Below are positions 53,290 to 64,000 of a stretch of DNA of 64,000 bases, piece after piece. The notes beneath the pieces were generated by a model. It was given only the letters and a program-made list of their open reading frames with translations. It did no database searches and had not been told where the DNA came from. The stretch is from Asterias amurensis (taxonomy: Eukaryota > Echinodermata > Asteroidea > Forcipulatida > Asteriidae). The translations under genes were made by a program, and so were the position numbers. The first letter of the stretch is position 1. The number at the start of each line of letters is the position of its first letter. The stretch is taken from the NCBI RefSeq assembly GCF_032118995.1, contig NC_092666.1, positions 7,328,501 through 7,392,500 on the forward strand, given 5' to 3'.

Positions 53290-53700
53290 TACAACTTGTG
53301 TCATGTATGTAGATCCGTACTTGAAGATGCTGTTAACTCAAAAGGTTCTACTGCTGCTCACATTTTAAAGGCTTTGCTCTATTCCATTCTTTTTGCCTCT
53401 TGTTGACAGTTGCCCTAAGATTGCACCACAGAGCATCTAGAATGTGAACTGTTCCCAGGCCCTTAAATGGGCCCGACCCACGCCGTAAAGGTTTCACACG
53501 AGCATGCTTATAGATCCGCACATGAAGATGATGTTAACCAAAAAGGTTATACAACTGCTGCTCACATTTAAAAGGCTTTATAAATGTTCTGTTCCATTCG
53601 TTTTGCCTATTGGCCTAAGTTTGCACCAGAGAATCTAGAATGCAAAGTTTTGCCCAGGCCGAAAAAGGTTTTGCGTTCCGCTTTATAGCATGCTCCATCT
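53290..53700. repeat. Two tandem divergent copies of about 215 bp
   Basis: GTAGATCCGTACTTGAAGAT GCTGTTAACTCAAAAGGTT...GCTGCTCACATTTTAAAGGC TTT...GATTGCACCACAGAGCATCTAGAATG (53310-53442) recurs as ATAGATCCGCACATGAAGAT GATGTTAACC...GTTTGCACCAGAGAATCTAG AATG (53510-53642). A third fragment with GATTGCACCACAGAGCATCT lies at 52339. Confidence 0.7.
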
Positions 53701-54140
53701 TTAATTGGTTTGCCCTACCAACAAGCCCCCAACCCCTTTATAGAATTTCCTGTCTTAATCCACCCTTGACGATGCTAGGAATGAACCGCCGTCTGAGCAT
53801 TATATGTAGAAATAATTTGTATACGCAGCTATAATTGAATTGGTTTTTAGCTAATAACCAGGATAGCAATTAAATGGTGCATCATTTGTCATAGCTCGAA
53901 ATAGCCATTAAATTCCAAGATCTCAGATGGGGCACATCTTCCCTCAGACTCATAAGATTGCACTAGAGAGCATAAATGGCCTTAAAATTTTCCTGGGGCC
54001 CTTAAGCGAGGCGGGACCCCACGCCGTAGATGGTATGACTAACGATGTTCCTCCCCCCATCTTTCAAGACAGATTGACGTCGATGCTAATGGTCACTCTA
54101 AAGAAATTATAACATTATGAATGTTTTCTCATTTTCTCAG

Positions 54141-54217
54141 TTGCACAAAACCCAAGAGAGCAAAAGAGCTGAGCTGGAGAGTCAAATGAAGGATAACAGG
54201 AAGCGGAGGAAGACTCT
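54141..54217 (+). CDS. Candidate internal exon, coiled-coil-like protein (copy A')
   Basis: Second copy of the exon at 438-514, with the same TTTCTCAG acceptor and GTAAGA donor. It lies downstream of the exons at 49268 and 50248 with compatible phase, giving one reading frame ...VASRQT-LHKTQESKRAELE.... It leaves phase 2. The next coding exon is not certain: the CTGCAG acceptor near 55061 gives T-Q-Q-R-W-S-G-S-E-K in phase, but then runs into LINE sequence. Confidence 0.6.
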
Positions 54218-54702
54218 GTAAGAGACACTGTTTTTTTTCTTATTCAAGATTACATCTCAGCAACACAGTACTTAAGGGTTTGGATACCTTTTGTACAACA
54301 CAAAACTCAATGTCAACAGATATACATTAAACTATCCGGTTTGAAGATAATGGTGGTAGAAGGCTTCTAAAATATTACTTGCCTTGCTGAGGTTGTAAGT
54401 TTTGAGACATGAGTAAAAAAATATTATGAAAGTAGTTTTTGTTTCATGAAACAAAAGTGATCTTAGCATGTAAAACGTATTTACGCTACTCTCCTGAAAA
54501 CCTTGCTGTTTGATTTTGCCTTTTGTTTTCTTCGCAAAACTTTAAAACTAATGTTGCTAAAATTGTATAGTACATGTACATCATTCACAGTGCATAGGGA
54601 TTTATGTAATGGGCAAAATTGTTATACAAAAGGTACCAAAACCCTTTAAAGATACAACTTTGTACTTGTTTTTGAGATCGTCATTCCTTTTATCGATTGT
54701 CC

Positions 54703-54943
54703 CTGAATGAGAATGCATTTATTAACTCAACCATTTCTGGGTTTATAATTTGTTTTTAACCTTTACACTGATGTGTTTTAACCACTGTACCCTGTGAAAA
54801 CAAATATAGTATGCAAATCACTCGAGTGGGATTTGAACGCGCGACCTTTGCATTGCTAAAGCAGATGTCCTACAACTAGACCACCGAGCTAGCCCGATGG
54901 CTAGAGGCAGCTCAAATCCTGGGTTTAAAAAACTGACTGACCC
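54703..54943 (-). mobile_element. tRNA-derived SINE (copy A')
   Basis: Duplicate of 1000-1240, with the same A-box and B-box segments. Confidence 0.65.
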
Positions 54944-55100
54944 ATAACCCTATTAACAATAAATAATTGTAGTGCCAGTAGTAAAAATTCTTGTTGTTAC
55001 TGTCCAAATTGCTTGTATTAGAAATGTAAAGTTATTGTGTAATGTTTATTTTCATCTGCAGCACGCAGCAGCGCTGGAGTGGGAGTGAAAAGATCACCTT

Positions 55101-55538
55101 TTGTCACAACAGTGGAGTCAGTGCTACTATACGGAGATGAGACCTAGACCCTAACCACCAGGATGGAGAAGTCTCTGGATGGTTGCTACACCAGGATGCA
55201 GCGTATGACCCTAAACATCCCCTGGCAAGACCACATGAGAAACTCCAATCTGTATGCTGGCTGGCCAAAGGCTACAGAGAAGATCCGTGAACGCCGCCTC
55301 AAGCTTGCTCGGCACTGTGTCCGCCACTCAGAGCTTGCCCCTTGCCCAATCATCCTCTGAGAGCCCACCCAAGGCAAGGCTTCTCGTGGGAGAAGATGAC
55401 TCTCCTACCTAGACACACTGAAATGAGACATCGGCTTGACCAGCGCTGAAGAACTACGCTCCTTCATGCTGGACCGGAACATCTGGAGAAAAATCACTGA
55501 GCAGGCTCGAGCCTCTAGATGGCGCTTGACTTGATTGA
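55101..55538 (+). mobile_element. Non-LTR retrotransposon relic (copy A')
   Basis: Duplicate of 1398-1835, carrying the same stops, so the element was already dead before the large duplication. Confidence 0.75.
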
Positions 55539-55644
55539 TTGGGAGTATGATTCAAACTGCGAGCAGCTCATCAGGCCTCATCCAAAACACCTGTAATCAT
55601 AGTCTATAGTGATGGTACCCAAGCCCATCAAGAGAGCCCCATAG

Positions 55645-56007
55645 TCTGCCGACCAGAACACCAATGGGAATCTTGAGGTTCAGGTGGTCACCAAGCAAAA
55701 TCCTAAGGAGAGGTCAGATAAGACTGGTGAGGTCCACCATTTTGAAGTCCAGTCGCTCAGACGACGTCATTTTTGTCACAGTGATGAATTTGGTAATGCT
55801 TCACCAAAGTCAGTCGGTTCAGAGCCTCCATCGCCAACACGATCAACGGAGAAATCTCCAAGGAAAGATGCTGTCATCCCATCACCTTGGGGTTCACCAC
55901 AGAAATCCCAAGGTGATGAGCTCTCTGCAGCGTTTCCTGGTCATCACACCAGAAGCATCAGCCATAAGAAAGTACCGGAAGAAGGCGTCAATCCCGAAGT
56001 TTTTTAA
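55645..56007 (+). CDS. Candidate exon, Ser/Pro-rich segment (copy A')
   Basis: Duplicate of 1942-2304. One synonymous difference was noticed (arginine codon near 55862). The frame stays open in both copies. Confidence 0.35.
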   Translation, partial: SADQNTNGNLEVQVVTKQNPKERSDKTGEVHHFEVQSLRRRHFCHSDEFGNASPKSVGSEPPSPTRSTEKSPRKDAVIPSPWGSPQKSQGDELSAAFPGHHTRSISHKKVPEEGVNPEVF

Positions 56008-56137
56008 ACAGGTTTTATTGTTTTGTTATCCTTGAGTTTTATACATATTAACTGCAACAATGACGCTACAGTTGTACCAGTTGCTTTTAAATGTATTAAA
56101 CCACCTCAGATGTATAATTATTTAACTTGGCTTTTAA

Positions 56138-56792
56138 GACACTGGACACTATTGGTAATTGTCAAACACTAGTCTTCACAGTTGGTGTATCTCAACATAT
56201 GCACAAAATAACAAACCTGAGAAAATTTGAGCTCACAAAGTTTTATACTATCACCCTCTCCCCATTACTCATAATCAACTGGTATGCAGTGCTAACCCCT
56301 AAATGAATTAGCACCGTGGACTTGTTAATGCCTTTATCAAATTATGTGACAGGATGCCATACACAAAGCAAACCCTTTCCATGTTATATGGGATAGTAGG
56401 GTTTGTATAAAAAGCAAAACTTATAACAAGGAACAAAGTTAACTTACTGTTTTAAAGGCACTGTACACATTTGGTAATTACTCAAAATAGGCCTTTATTA
56501 GCATAAAACATTATTTGGTAACGAGCAACGGAAGACTGTTGATAGTATAAAACATTGTGAGAAACGACTTCCTATAAAGAGATAATTTCTCACTAAAATA
56601 ATATATATAAAAATTGGCCAGAAGCACACTATTTTATACAACAAGGGTGATTTTTTCTTTCATCAGTTTCTTGCAACTTCAATGAACAGTTGAGTCCAAA
56701 TTTCCACATTCTTGTTTCTTTATGCATATATGTTCGGATACACCGAGTAAGAATACTGGTCTTTGACAAAAACCAAACGTGTTCAGTCCTTA
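56138..56792. repeat. Two TTAA-type elements (copy A')
   Basis: Duplicates of 2431-2602 and 2748-3088. Confidence 0.75.
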
Positions 56793-57693
56793 TTGTTTTT
56801 TTTTTTAAATTAAGATGCGTACTGCCTGTGATAGTATTAACAAACCATGCAATGTACTTGTACAGTAGCATTAACATCAGTGCCCAATTTCATATAGCTA
56901 CTTTTAGCAAGCACAAACCATAGAGTTATATATAAGAACTAGAGCGCGCACTGACCTATATACGCGCCCCGGTATGCGAGCAGGCGGCCATTTTTTAAGT
57001 TGACAACACAGCTATCTCACAGCGTGTGTTTGTGCGGCCATTTTGTAAGTTGAACAAACAGCATCGCGTGAGTGTGAGTGTAGTGCTCTGAAAACCTGTT
57101 GTTTCCAGTCCGCCGTTTCGAAAATACCAGGGTCTTTTCGAAACGCAGGTATTTTTACAGGTCAGGATCCAAAAGTACTTAAAGTCTGCTATATCCATTC
57201 GCCGTTTCTAAAACGCCCAGATAATTCGAACCCTGATGTTGTAGCGCCACCAACTGGCGGTGTATTCCTCGGCTGCTGAAACGGCGGAGATCCTGAAACT
57301 GGTCCGTGAACTGGACCACACAGCCGGTGTGTATTTTCATAATTGTAAGGGCCTACAATAAGTATTCTGGCAAGGGAAGATCTATTAAGGTATGTTATGG
57401 AAAACCAAAGCAAAATTATTTATTTTGGTAGCGTACCTTACTCCAGTCATCAGTGTTCAAACAAGAGTACTTCTTTTATTGACTCGAAATTGCCCAACTT
57501 TAACTTGCATATTCCTTTGTAAAGTACATTACTTACCAATGCATAGTACACAGTACATGTGTACATCATAAGACATGTGCAATATTACCAGATACAGTAC
57601 TTCTGCAGTATTATCTAACCAGCACCAATAAAATGCCTAAAAACTTTACAAATGGTCACTCAGGATTATGTTACACTTTAAAAAAAGGTTGGA

Positions 57694-57818
57694 AAAGTTT
57701 CCGTATGGCGCCACCACTTTTTCATTCGAAATAAAATAATATAGTATCTAATTTACCTGATTGATATATCCCTTTTTGTAAAAATGAGTGAAAAGGTGGT
57801 GGCGCCATACGGAAAGTT
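57694..57818. mobile_element. Small MITE (copy A')
   Basis: Duplicate of 3990-4114. Confidence 0.8.
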
Positions 57819-57920
57819 ATCCAAATGGTCAGATTTAGCGGAACTTGAGTGTAGTAGGCAACAAAATAGTTTGTTAATTCGGTTCACAATTACTGACTGA
57901 GCATTTTGATTGACACCAGT

Positions 57921-58313
57921 ATTAAAGGAACACGTTGCCTTGGATCGGACGAGTTGGTCAAAACAAAAGCGTTTGTAACCGTTTTTTATAAAATGCATAT
58001 GGTTGGAAAGATGTTTTAAAAGTAGAATACAATGATCCACACAAGTTTGCCTCGAAATTGCGTGGTTTTCCTTCTACTATGCGAACTAACATGGTCGGCC
58101 ATTTATGGGAGTCAAAATTTTGACCCCCATAAATGGCCGACGTGTTAGTCGACGAGGTAAAAGGAAAACCACGCAATTTCGAGGCATGTTTGTGTGGATC
58201 ATTGTATTCTACTTTTACAACATCTTTCTACCCATTCGCATTTTACAAAAAAAACGGTTACAAACGCTTTTCAAAGACCAACTCGACCGATCCAAGGCAA
58301 CGTGTTCCTTTAA
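57921..58313. mobile_element. TTAA-flanked foldback MITE (copy A')
   Basis: Duplicate of 4217-4607 with two extra A residues near 58250. Confidence 0.85.
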
Positions 58314-58390
58314 TGTTGCACTATGTCTATGAGTATGATTGAATGATGATGATGTTGTTTTGCAGAATTATTATGGGCACCTGAGTGGCT

Positions 58391-58773
58391 GAAAGGCAGT
58401 GGACACTGTTGGTAATTGTCAAAGACTAGTCCCCACAGTTAGTGTATCTCAACATATGCATAAAATAACAAACCTGTGAAAATTTGAGCTCAATTGGTCA
58501 TTGAACTTGCGAGATAATGAAAAAAAAAACCACCCTTGTCACACGAAGTTGTGTGCGTTTAGATGGTTGATTTCGAGACCTCCAGTTCTAAATCTGAGGT
58601 CTCGAAATCAAATTCGTGGAAAATTACTTCTTGCTCGAAAACTATGGCACTTCAGAGGGAGCCGTTTCTCAAAATGTTTTTTACCATTAACCTCTCCCCA
58701 TTACTCCGTACCAAGTAAGGTTTTGTGCTAATTATGTTTTTGAGTAACTACCAATAGTGTCCACTGCCTTTAA
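58391..58773. repeat. TTAA-type element (copy A')
   Basis: Duplicate of 4685-5067. Confidence 0.85.
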
Positions 58774-59352
58774 AGTCAAATTTGAAAAGTGGCAAAAGCC
58801 CATTCACCCAATTCCAGAACCTTGGGAACTAGCACTTAAGCATCACATACTAGTTGCGATACGTAACTCTCCTCCCGACGGCCGCCAGGCCATAGGGTTA
58901 CGAGATTCTTTTGATCAGAAACAGTTGATCTGGTCCAACACATACAATTTCGACAGCTAGTCACCAGATTTGCCCCATCTTTACCACTTTCAAAAATCAT
59001 GACACAAATTCTGAGGGTATGAACTTAATCCGCAATGTCTAATGCAGCCTTCCATAATACTCAAAACACCATTTGGAATATTTTTCGAAGAACAATGGAC
59101 AAAAACTTACAGATCCTGGAGCGATTCCCAGGTTCATATTTTGAACCTGTCGCATCAAACGCATTATTTTGTTGATGGGCTAAATGGGCTAAACCATTCT
59201 GTAAAATGGTTCCTGACCATTGAAAGTAAAAGTTAAACTTTTTTTCGTTGGAGCAGGTGATACTCTTTGAAATACCATTCACTCAAACAAATCTATTTTT
59301 TTATGTTTGGGGCCAAACATCTGACATAGCATCTTTTAGCCGCTCAAGTGCC

Positions 59353-59748
59353 CTTAAGGCAGTCGGACACTGTTGGTAATTACTCAAAATAATGTTCAGC
59401 ACAAATCTTTTCTTGGTGACGAGTAGTAGGGAGAGGTTGATGGTATAAAACATTGTGAGAAACGGCTCCCTCTGAAGTGCCATAGTTTTCGAGAAAGAAG
59501 TAATTTTCCATGAATTTGATTTCGATACCTCAGATTTAGAACTTGAGGTCTCAAAATCGACCATCTAACATGTCCTAACGCACACAACTTCGTGTGACAA
59601 GGGTGTTTTTTCTTTCATTATTATCTTGCAACTTTGATGACTGATTGAGCTCAAATTTTCACAGGTTAGTTATTTTATACATGTGTTGAGGTACACCAAC
59701 TGTGGAGGCTAGTCTTTGATAATTACCAACAGTGTCCACTGCCTTTAA
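59353..59748. repeat. TTAA-type element (copy A')
   Basis: Duplicate of 5648-6044. One A is missing at the left border (CTTAAGGCAGTC for CTTAAAGGCAGTC). Confidence 0.85.
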
Positions 59749-60374
59749 ATCCTGTGAATTGAGTCAACCATTATTTTATTGCATACTAATTCAGGTTCCA
59801 ATAAATCTGACCATTTGTAAGTAGTTAAATACTTTGTTAGTGCAGTTTAGTTATTTTAGTGAGTTTTATTGTGTCCATATTATTTAGTGATTTATGGTTG
59901 TACATTTACTCTTTTTCGATGTGCTTTTTACATACATCTAGGCCTAAATCCCATGCCATACTCAAAATTCATCAAGAGGGACTAATACAATACATCAGGC
60001 CTGTATGCTATTGCTTCGTTTTTGAAAGGGCAAGCGCACCAAGGCATTTTCTCTTGGGAAAAGGGGAGGAAATTATAAATTTGCACTGGAGCATTTCAAG
60101 GGCACCAAGGCAATGACCAGGGGCCAGGGAGGCAATCGCCTTTGGTGCCACAGTGAAGTATCATACATCTAGGCCTAAATCACATGCCATAGATTAGTCC
60201 AAATTCATCATGACAGACCAATACAATACTACATGTAAATAGCTTCATACATGTTTTACTGTTAGTTCATGTCAGCGCTATGACAGAATTAGTCTTTAAA
60301 CAATCTAGTAATCTGCAAAAATAAATTAACTGATTTTTGTCTGTCTTTCTTCTTACATAATTTACAAGCTAGAT

Positions 60375-60634
60375 CCCAGTGTAGCCGTTAACATCCCAAT
60401 GTCAACACGCACACAAGTAAACTTTCAAGACGTTTTCCTAAGCCCAAGACAAAACAGGTGTCAAGGACATCCCTGTGTAGGAAGAAGCATTCTTCGCTCA
60501 GGTCCGGTGAGAAGGTGGCTCGAAGTAGGGAGACGTCTCACAGTCGGGATTGAGAATCGACGAAATTGGAGGAAAATACACCCTGCAGAAGAATGGATAC
60601 AATGAGATTGCTGTTGTGGCTGAGTGTGAGGTAA
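60375..60634 (+). other. Possible degraded exon (copy A')
   Basis: Duplicate of 6671-6930, with a C-to-T change near 60497. Confidence 0.25.
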
Positions 60635-60669
60635 CTTTTACAAGATTCAAATCCATCAAAGTCAACAAT

Positions 60670-63600
60670 CGAGCAAAGCAGAGGTTACTTTGTATTGGGA
60701 TTAGTGTTGTGGGTCATTTAAACATGGTTTTATTAGGCTACTCTGATGTGGGGGGGGGATGTGTCTGGCAGGCCTAATGCAGCAGAAAACTTGTCTGGTG
60801 GTTGATACTTATTGTATGATGAATAGTGTTATTGGTCATTTCAACTTGGTTGGAGGTACTTTCTCAGATGGCAAACCCAAGGAGAGGGGATAGAGGGTGT
60901 CTGGCAGGCAAAAAAGAGCAGACAACTTGTCTGGCTGTTGATCTTTTCTTTGAAATAGAGTTACTGGTCATATTCAACTTGGTTTCAAGTGGTTACTCCA
61001 ATGTTGGGTGAGGGGGGGGGGGGGTGTCTGCATTGTCTGGTGGCTGATACTATGTATTCGGTATATTTTTTTGGTAATTTCAACATGATTTCAGGTGGTT
61101 ACTCTGACGGGGAGGGGGGGTTGTCTGGTGGGTCTAATGCAGCAAAACTTTTGTCTGGCGGCTCATACATGTACGTTGTTTAGGAAATAGTGTTTTTGAT
61201 CATTTCAACATTGTTTCATCGGGTGGTTCCTCCGATGTTGGGGGGGGGGGGTGTATGGCAGCCTAAAGCGGCAGACAGTTTGTATGGCGGTTAATGCTTG
61301 TATGGAGAAAAGTGTTATTACTAATTTCAACTTGGTTTTGACCAAGAGAGGGGAAGGGGGTGGTGTTCTAAGATGGTAAACCCAGGGAGGGGGGGGTGGG
61401 TGTCTGGGCGCAAAATGCAGCAGACAATTTGTCTAGTGGCTGATACTTTTCATTGGCAATGCTGTTATCGTTCATTTGAACTTCGTTTCAGGTGGTACTT
61501 CGGGGGGTGGGGGGTGCTTTCCATGGCAGGCCTAATGCAGCAAAGCAGAGTCTACTTTGTATTGGGATTAGAGTTTTGGGTCATTTAAACATAGCTTCAT
61601 GGGGCTCCTCTGATGTGGGGAGGGGGGAGGTCTGGCTGGCCTAATGCAGCAGAAAACTTGTCTAGTGGTTGATGCTTGTATGAAGAATAGTGTTATTGGT
61701 CATTTTCAACTGCAGGTACTTTCTCAGATGGTAAACCCAGGGAGAGGGGATATAGGGTGTCTGGCAGGCAAAATGGGGCAGACAATATGTCTGGCTGTTG
61801 ATCTTTTCATTGGGAATAGTGTTACTGGTCATATTCAACTTGGTTTCTAGTGGTTACTCCAATGTTGGGTGGGGGATGTCTGCATCCTTACACAGCAAAA
61901 CATTGTGTGGTGGCTGATACTATGTATTCGGTATACTTTTTTTGGTCATCTTAACATGGTTTCAGGTGGTTACTGTGATGGTTAACCCAGGGGGTGGGGA
62001 GGAGGGGGGTGGTTTTCTGGCGGGCCTAATGCAACAAAACAGTTGTCCGGCGGCTTATACATTGTTTAGGAAATAGCGTTTTTGGTCATTTCAACATTGT
62101 TTCAGGTGGTTCCTCCGAGGGTGGGGGGGGGGCCTAAAGCTGCAGACAATTTGTCTGGCAGTTAATGCTTGTACATGTTGTATGGAGAAAAGTGTTATTG
62201 GTCAATTCGACTTGGTTTTGACCCAGAGAGGGGGACGGGGTGGGTGTCTCTTGAGGCAAAATGCAGCGGACAATTTGTCTAGCAGTTGATGCTTTTCATT
62301 GGGATAGTGTTATTGGTCATTTCAACATGGTTTCAGATAGCTCCTCCGATGTTGGGGAGGGAGGGGGTGTGTCTGGCGGGCCTAATGCAGAAGACATGTT
62401 GTTTGGTTGTTGATACTGGTTGGAAGAGTAGTGTTTTTATTGGTCATTTCGACTTGCTGGGAGGTAGTTCCTCAGATGGTAAACCCAGGGAGGGGGGGCG
62501 GAGGAGGTATCTGGGCGCGCAAAATGCAGCAGACAATTTGCCTCGTGGTTGATACTTTTCATTGGCAATGGTGTTATTGGTCATTTGAACTTGGTTTCAG
62601 GTGGTTCCGATGGTGGGGGGGGGGGGGGGCGGTGTTGTCCATGGCAGGCCTAATGCAGCAAAGCAGAGGATACTTTGTATTGGGATTAGTTTTTTTGGGT
62701 CATTTAAACATGGTTTCATAGGGCTCCTCCGATGTGACGGGGAGGGGTGTGTTTGGCTGGCCTAATGCAGCAGACAATTGATCTGGTGGGTGATACTTGT
62801 ATGGAGATTAGTGTTGTTGGTCATTTCAACTTGGTTGCAGGTATTTTCTCAGATGGTAAACCCAGGGAGAGGGGATAGAGGGTGTCTGGCAGGCAAAATG
62901 CAGACAATTTGTCTGGCTGTTGATCTTTTCATTGGGAATAGTGTTACTGGTCATATTCAGCTTGGTTTCAAGTGGTTACTCCAATGTTGGGTGAGGGGGG
63001 TGGGGGGTGTCTGCATTGTCATGATTGTCTGGTGGCTGATACTATGTATTCGGTATACTTTTTTTTTGTTTTTTTTTGGGGGGGGGGGTGTCTGCATTGT
63101 CATGATTGTCTGGTGGCTGATACTATGTATTTAGTATACTTTTTTTGGTAATTTCAACATGGTTTCAGGTGGTTACTCTGATGCTTAACCCAGGGGGCGG
63201 GGAGGGTGTTGTCTGGTGGGCCTAAATGCAGCAAAACATTTGTCTGGCGGCTCACACGTTGTTTAGGAAATAGTGCTTTTAATCATTTCAGCACTGTTTC
63301 ATCAGGTGGTTCCTCCGATGTGGGGGGGGGGGGTGTATGGCAGCCTGTCTGGTTGTTGATACTTGTTTAAAGAATAGTGTTATTGGTCATTTTCAACTTG
63401 TTGCAATTACTTTCTCAGATAGTAAACCCAGGGAGAGGGGATAGAGGGTGTCTGGCGGGCAAAATGCAGCAGACAATTTGTACGGATGTTGATCTTTTTA
63501 TTGGGAATATTGTTACTGGTCATTTCATTTTGGTTTTAGGTGGTTCCTCCAATGTGGTCATTTCAACATGGTTTCAGGTGGTTACTCTGATGGTTAACCC

Positions 63601-63824
63601 ATGGCACGGGGGGGGGGGGGGTTGTCTGGCGGGCCTAATGCAGCAAAACATTTGTTTGGCGGCTCATACGTCGTATAGGAAATATTGATTTTGGTCATTT
63701 CAACATGGTTTGAGGTGGTTCCTCTGATTTTTTTTGGGGGGGGGGGGCGTGTCTGGCGGTTGATACTTAAACGAAGAATATCGTTACTGTTCATTTCGAC
63801 TTGGTTTTAGGTGGTACCTACAAT
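60670..63824. repeat. Poly-G satellite array (copy A')
   Basis: Duplicate of 6966-10112. Most differences between copies are in G-run lengths, for example about 12 G at 63607 against more than 20 at 9897. Confidence 0.9.
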
Positions 63825-64000
63825 GTTTGATTCAGCTCATTATATTGCGTCTTTGTTGGGTGCCTCCATGGCAAACATCCATATCTGACTATGTCAGGTT
63901 ATCCAGTAAATGTTCTTTTGTACTCAAATATTGGTACCTTGTTCGTTTAACCAAAGTGCTCTGGGCTCTGGATGAGACAAGACCAACACAACTTGAAAAA

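Larger units (their letters stand above)
53704..64000 (+). repeat. Large direct duplication, copy A'
   Basis: Second copy of 1-10290, in the same orientation. Noticed differences include C for T near 53980, G for A in the exon at 54141-54217, a G for A change near 55862, an inserted base near 56118, A for G at 58917, T for C near 60497, and different G-run lengths throughout the satellite. The sequence just before 53704 (53266-53703) cannot be compared because the window starts at position 1. Confidence 0.95.

Overview
This window is nuclear DNA from a eukaryote, most likely a marine invertebrate. An echinoderm, perhaps a sea star, is my best guess from the mix of short TTAA-flanked palindromic elements, tRNA-derived SINEs, CR1/L2-like LINEs and a small Ty3/Gypsy element; this is inference, not proof. 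There are no operons, ribosome binding sites or long intact cellular ORFs. The few coding signals are short exons with GT/AG borders in AT-rich, repeat-dominated sequence.

Layout. (1) 1-10290 is nearly identical to 53704-64000, so the window holds two direct copies of a >10 kb block offset by about 53.7 kb. The block carries a coiled-coil-type exon, a serine/proline-rich ORF, a LINE relic, a SINE, several inverted-repeat elements and a 3.1 kb array of about 125 bp units with poly-G runs. (2) 10371-15800: a Ty3/Gypsy LTR element (minus strand, 121 bp LTRs, broken gag-pol) inserted in a TTAA-type element beside a SINE. (3) 15963-16984: two exons of an ERCC6L2-like SNF2 ATPase with a frameshift and altered motif residues. 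(4) 17.5-27.9 kb: nested MITEs, LINEs and SINEs. (5) 27.9-30.1 kb: tandem 653 bp repeat. (6) 30.8-41.0 kb: a run of unrelated tandem arrays: 12 bp x about 369, 29 bp, palindromes, 51 bp x about 27, and 194 bp x 6. (7) 41.9-43.1 kb: spaced repeats with an 18 bp palindrome. (8) 44.3-54.2 kb: scattered exons of an unidentified plus-strand gene, interrupted by a second poly-G array holding a CR1/L2-like LINE and by an inverted-repeat element at 50.66-52.27 kb.

How parts relate. The exons at 49268, 50248 and 54141 join in a single open phase, giving a charged, helical, coiled-coil-like segment. The copy of the last exon at 438-514 shows that the large duplication includes part of this gene. The ERCC6L2-like exons lie between the two copies. 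I see no further exons of its helicase domain, so it is either a decaying fragment or has its other exons outside the window. Candidate splice signals at 30802, 36212-36343 and 36608 suggest a spliced non-coding or LINE-derived transcript whose first intron would contain the 4.4 kb minisatellite; this is speculative.
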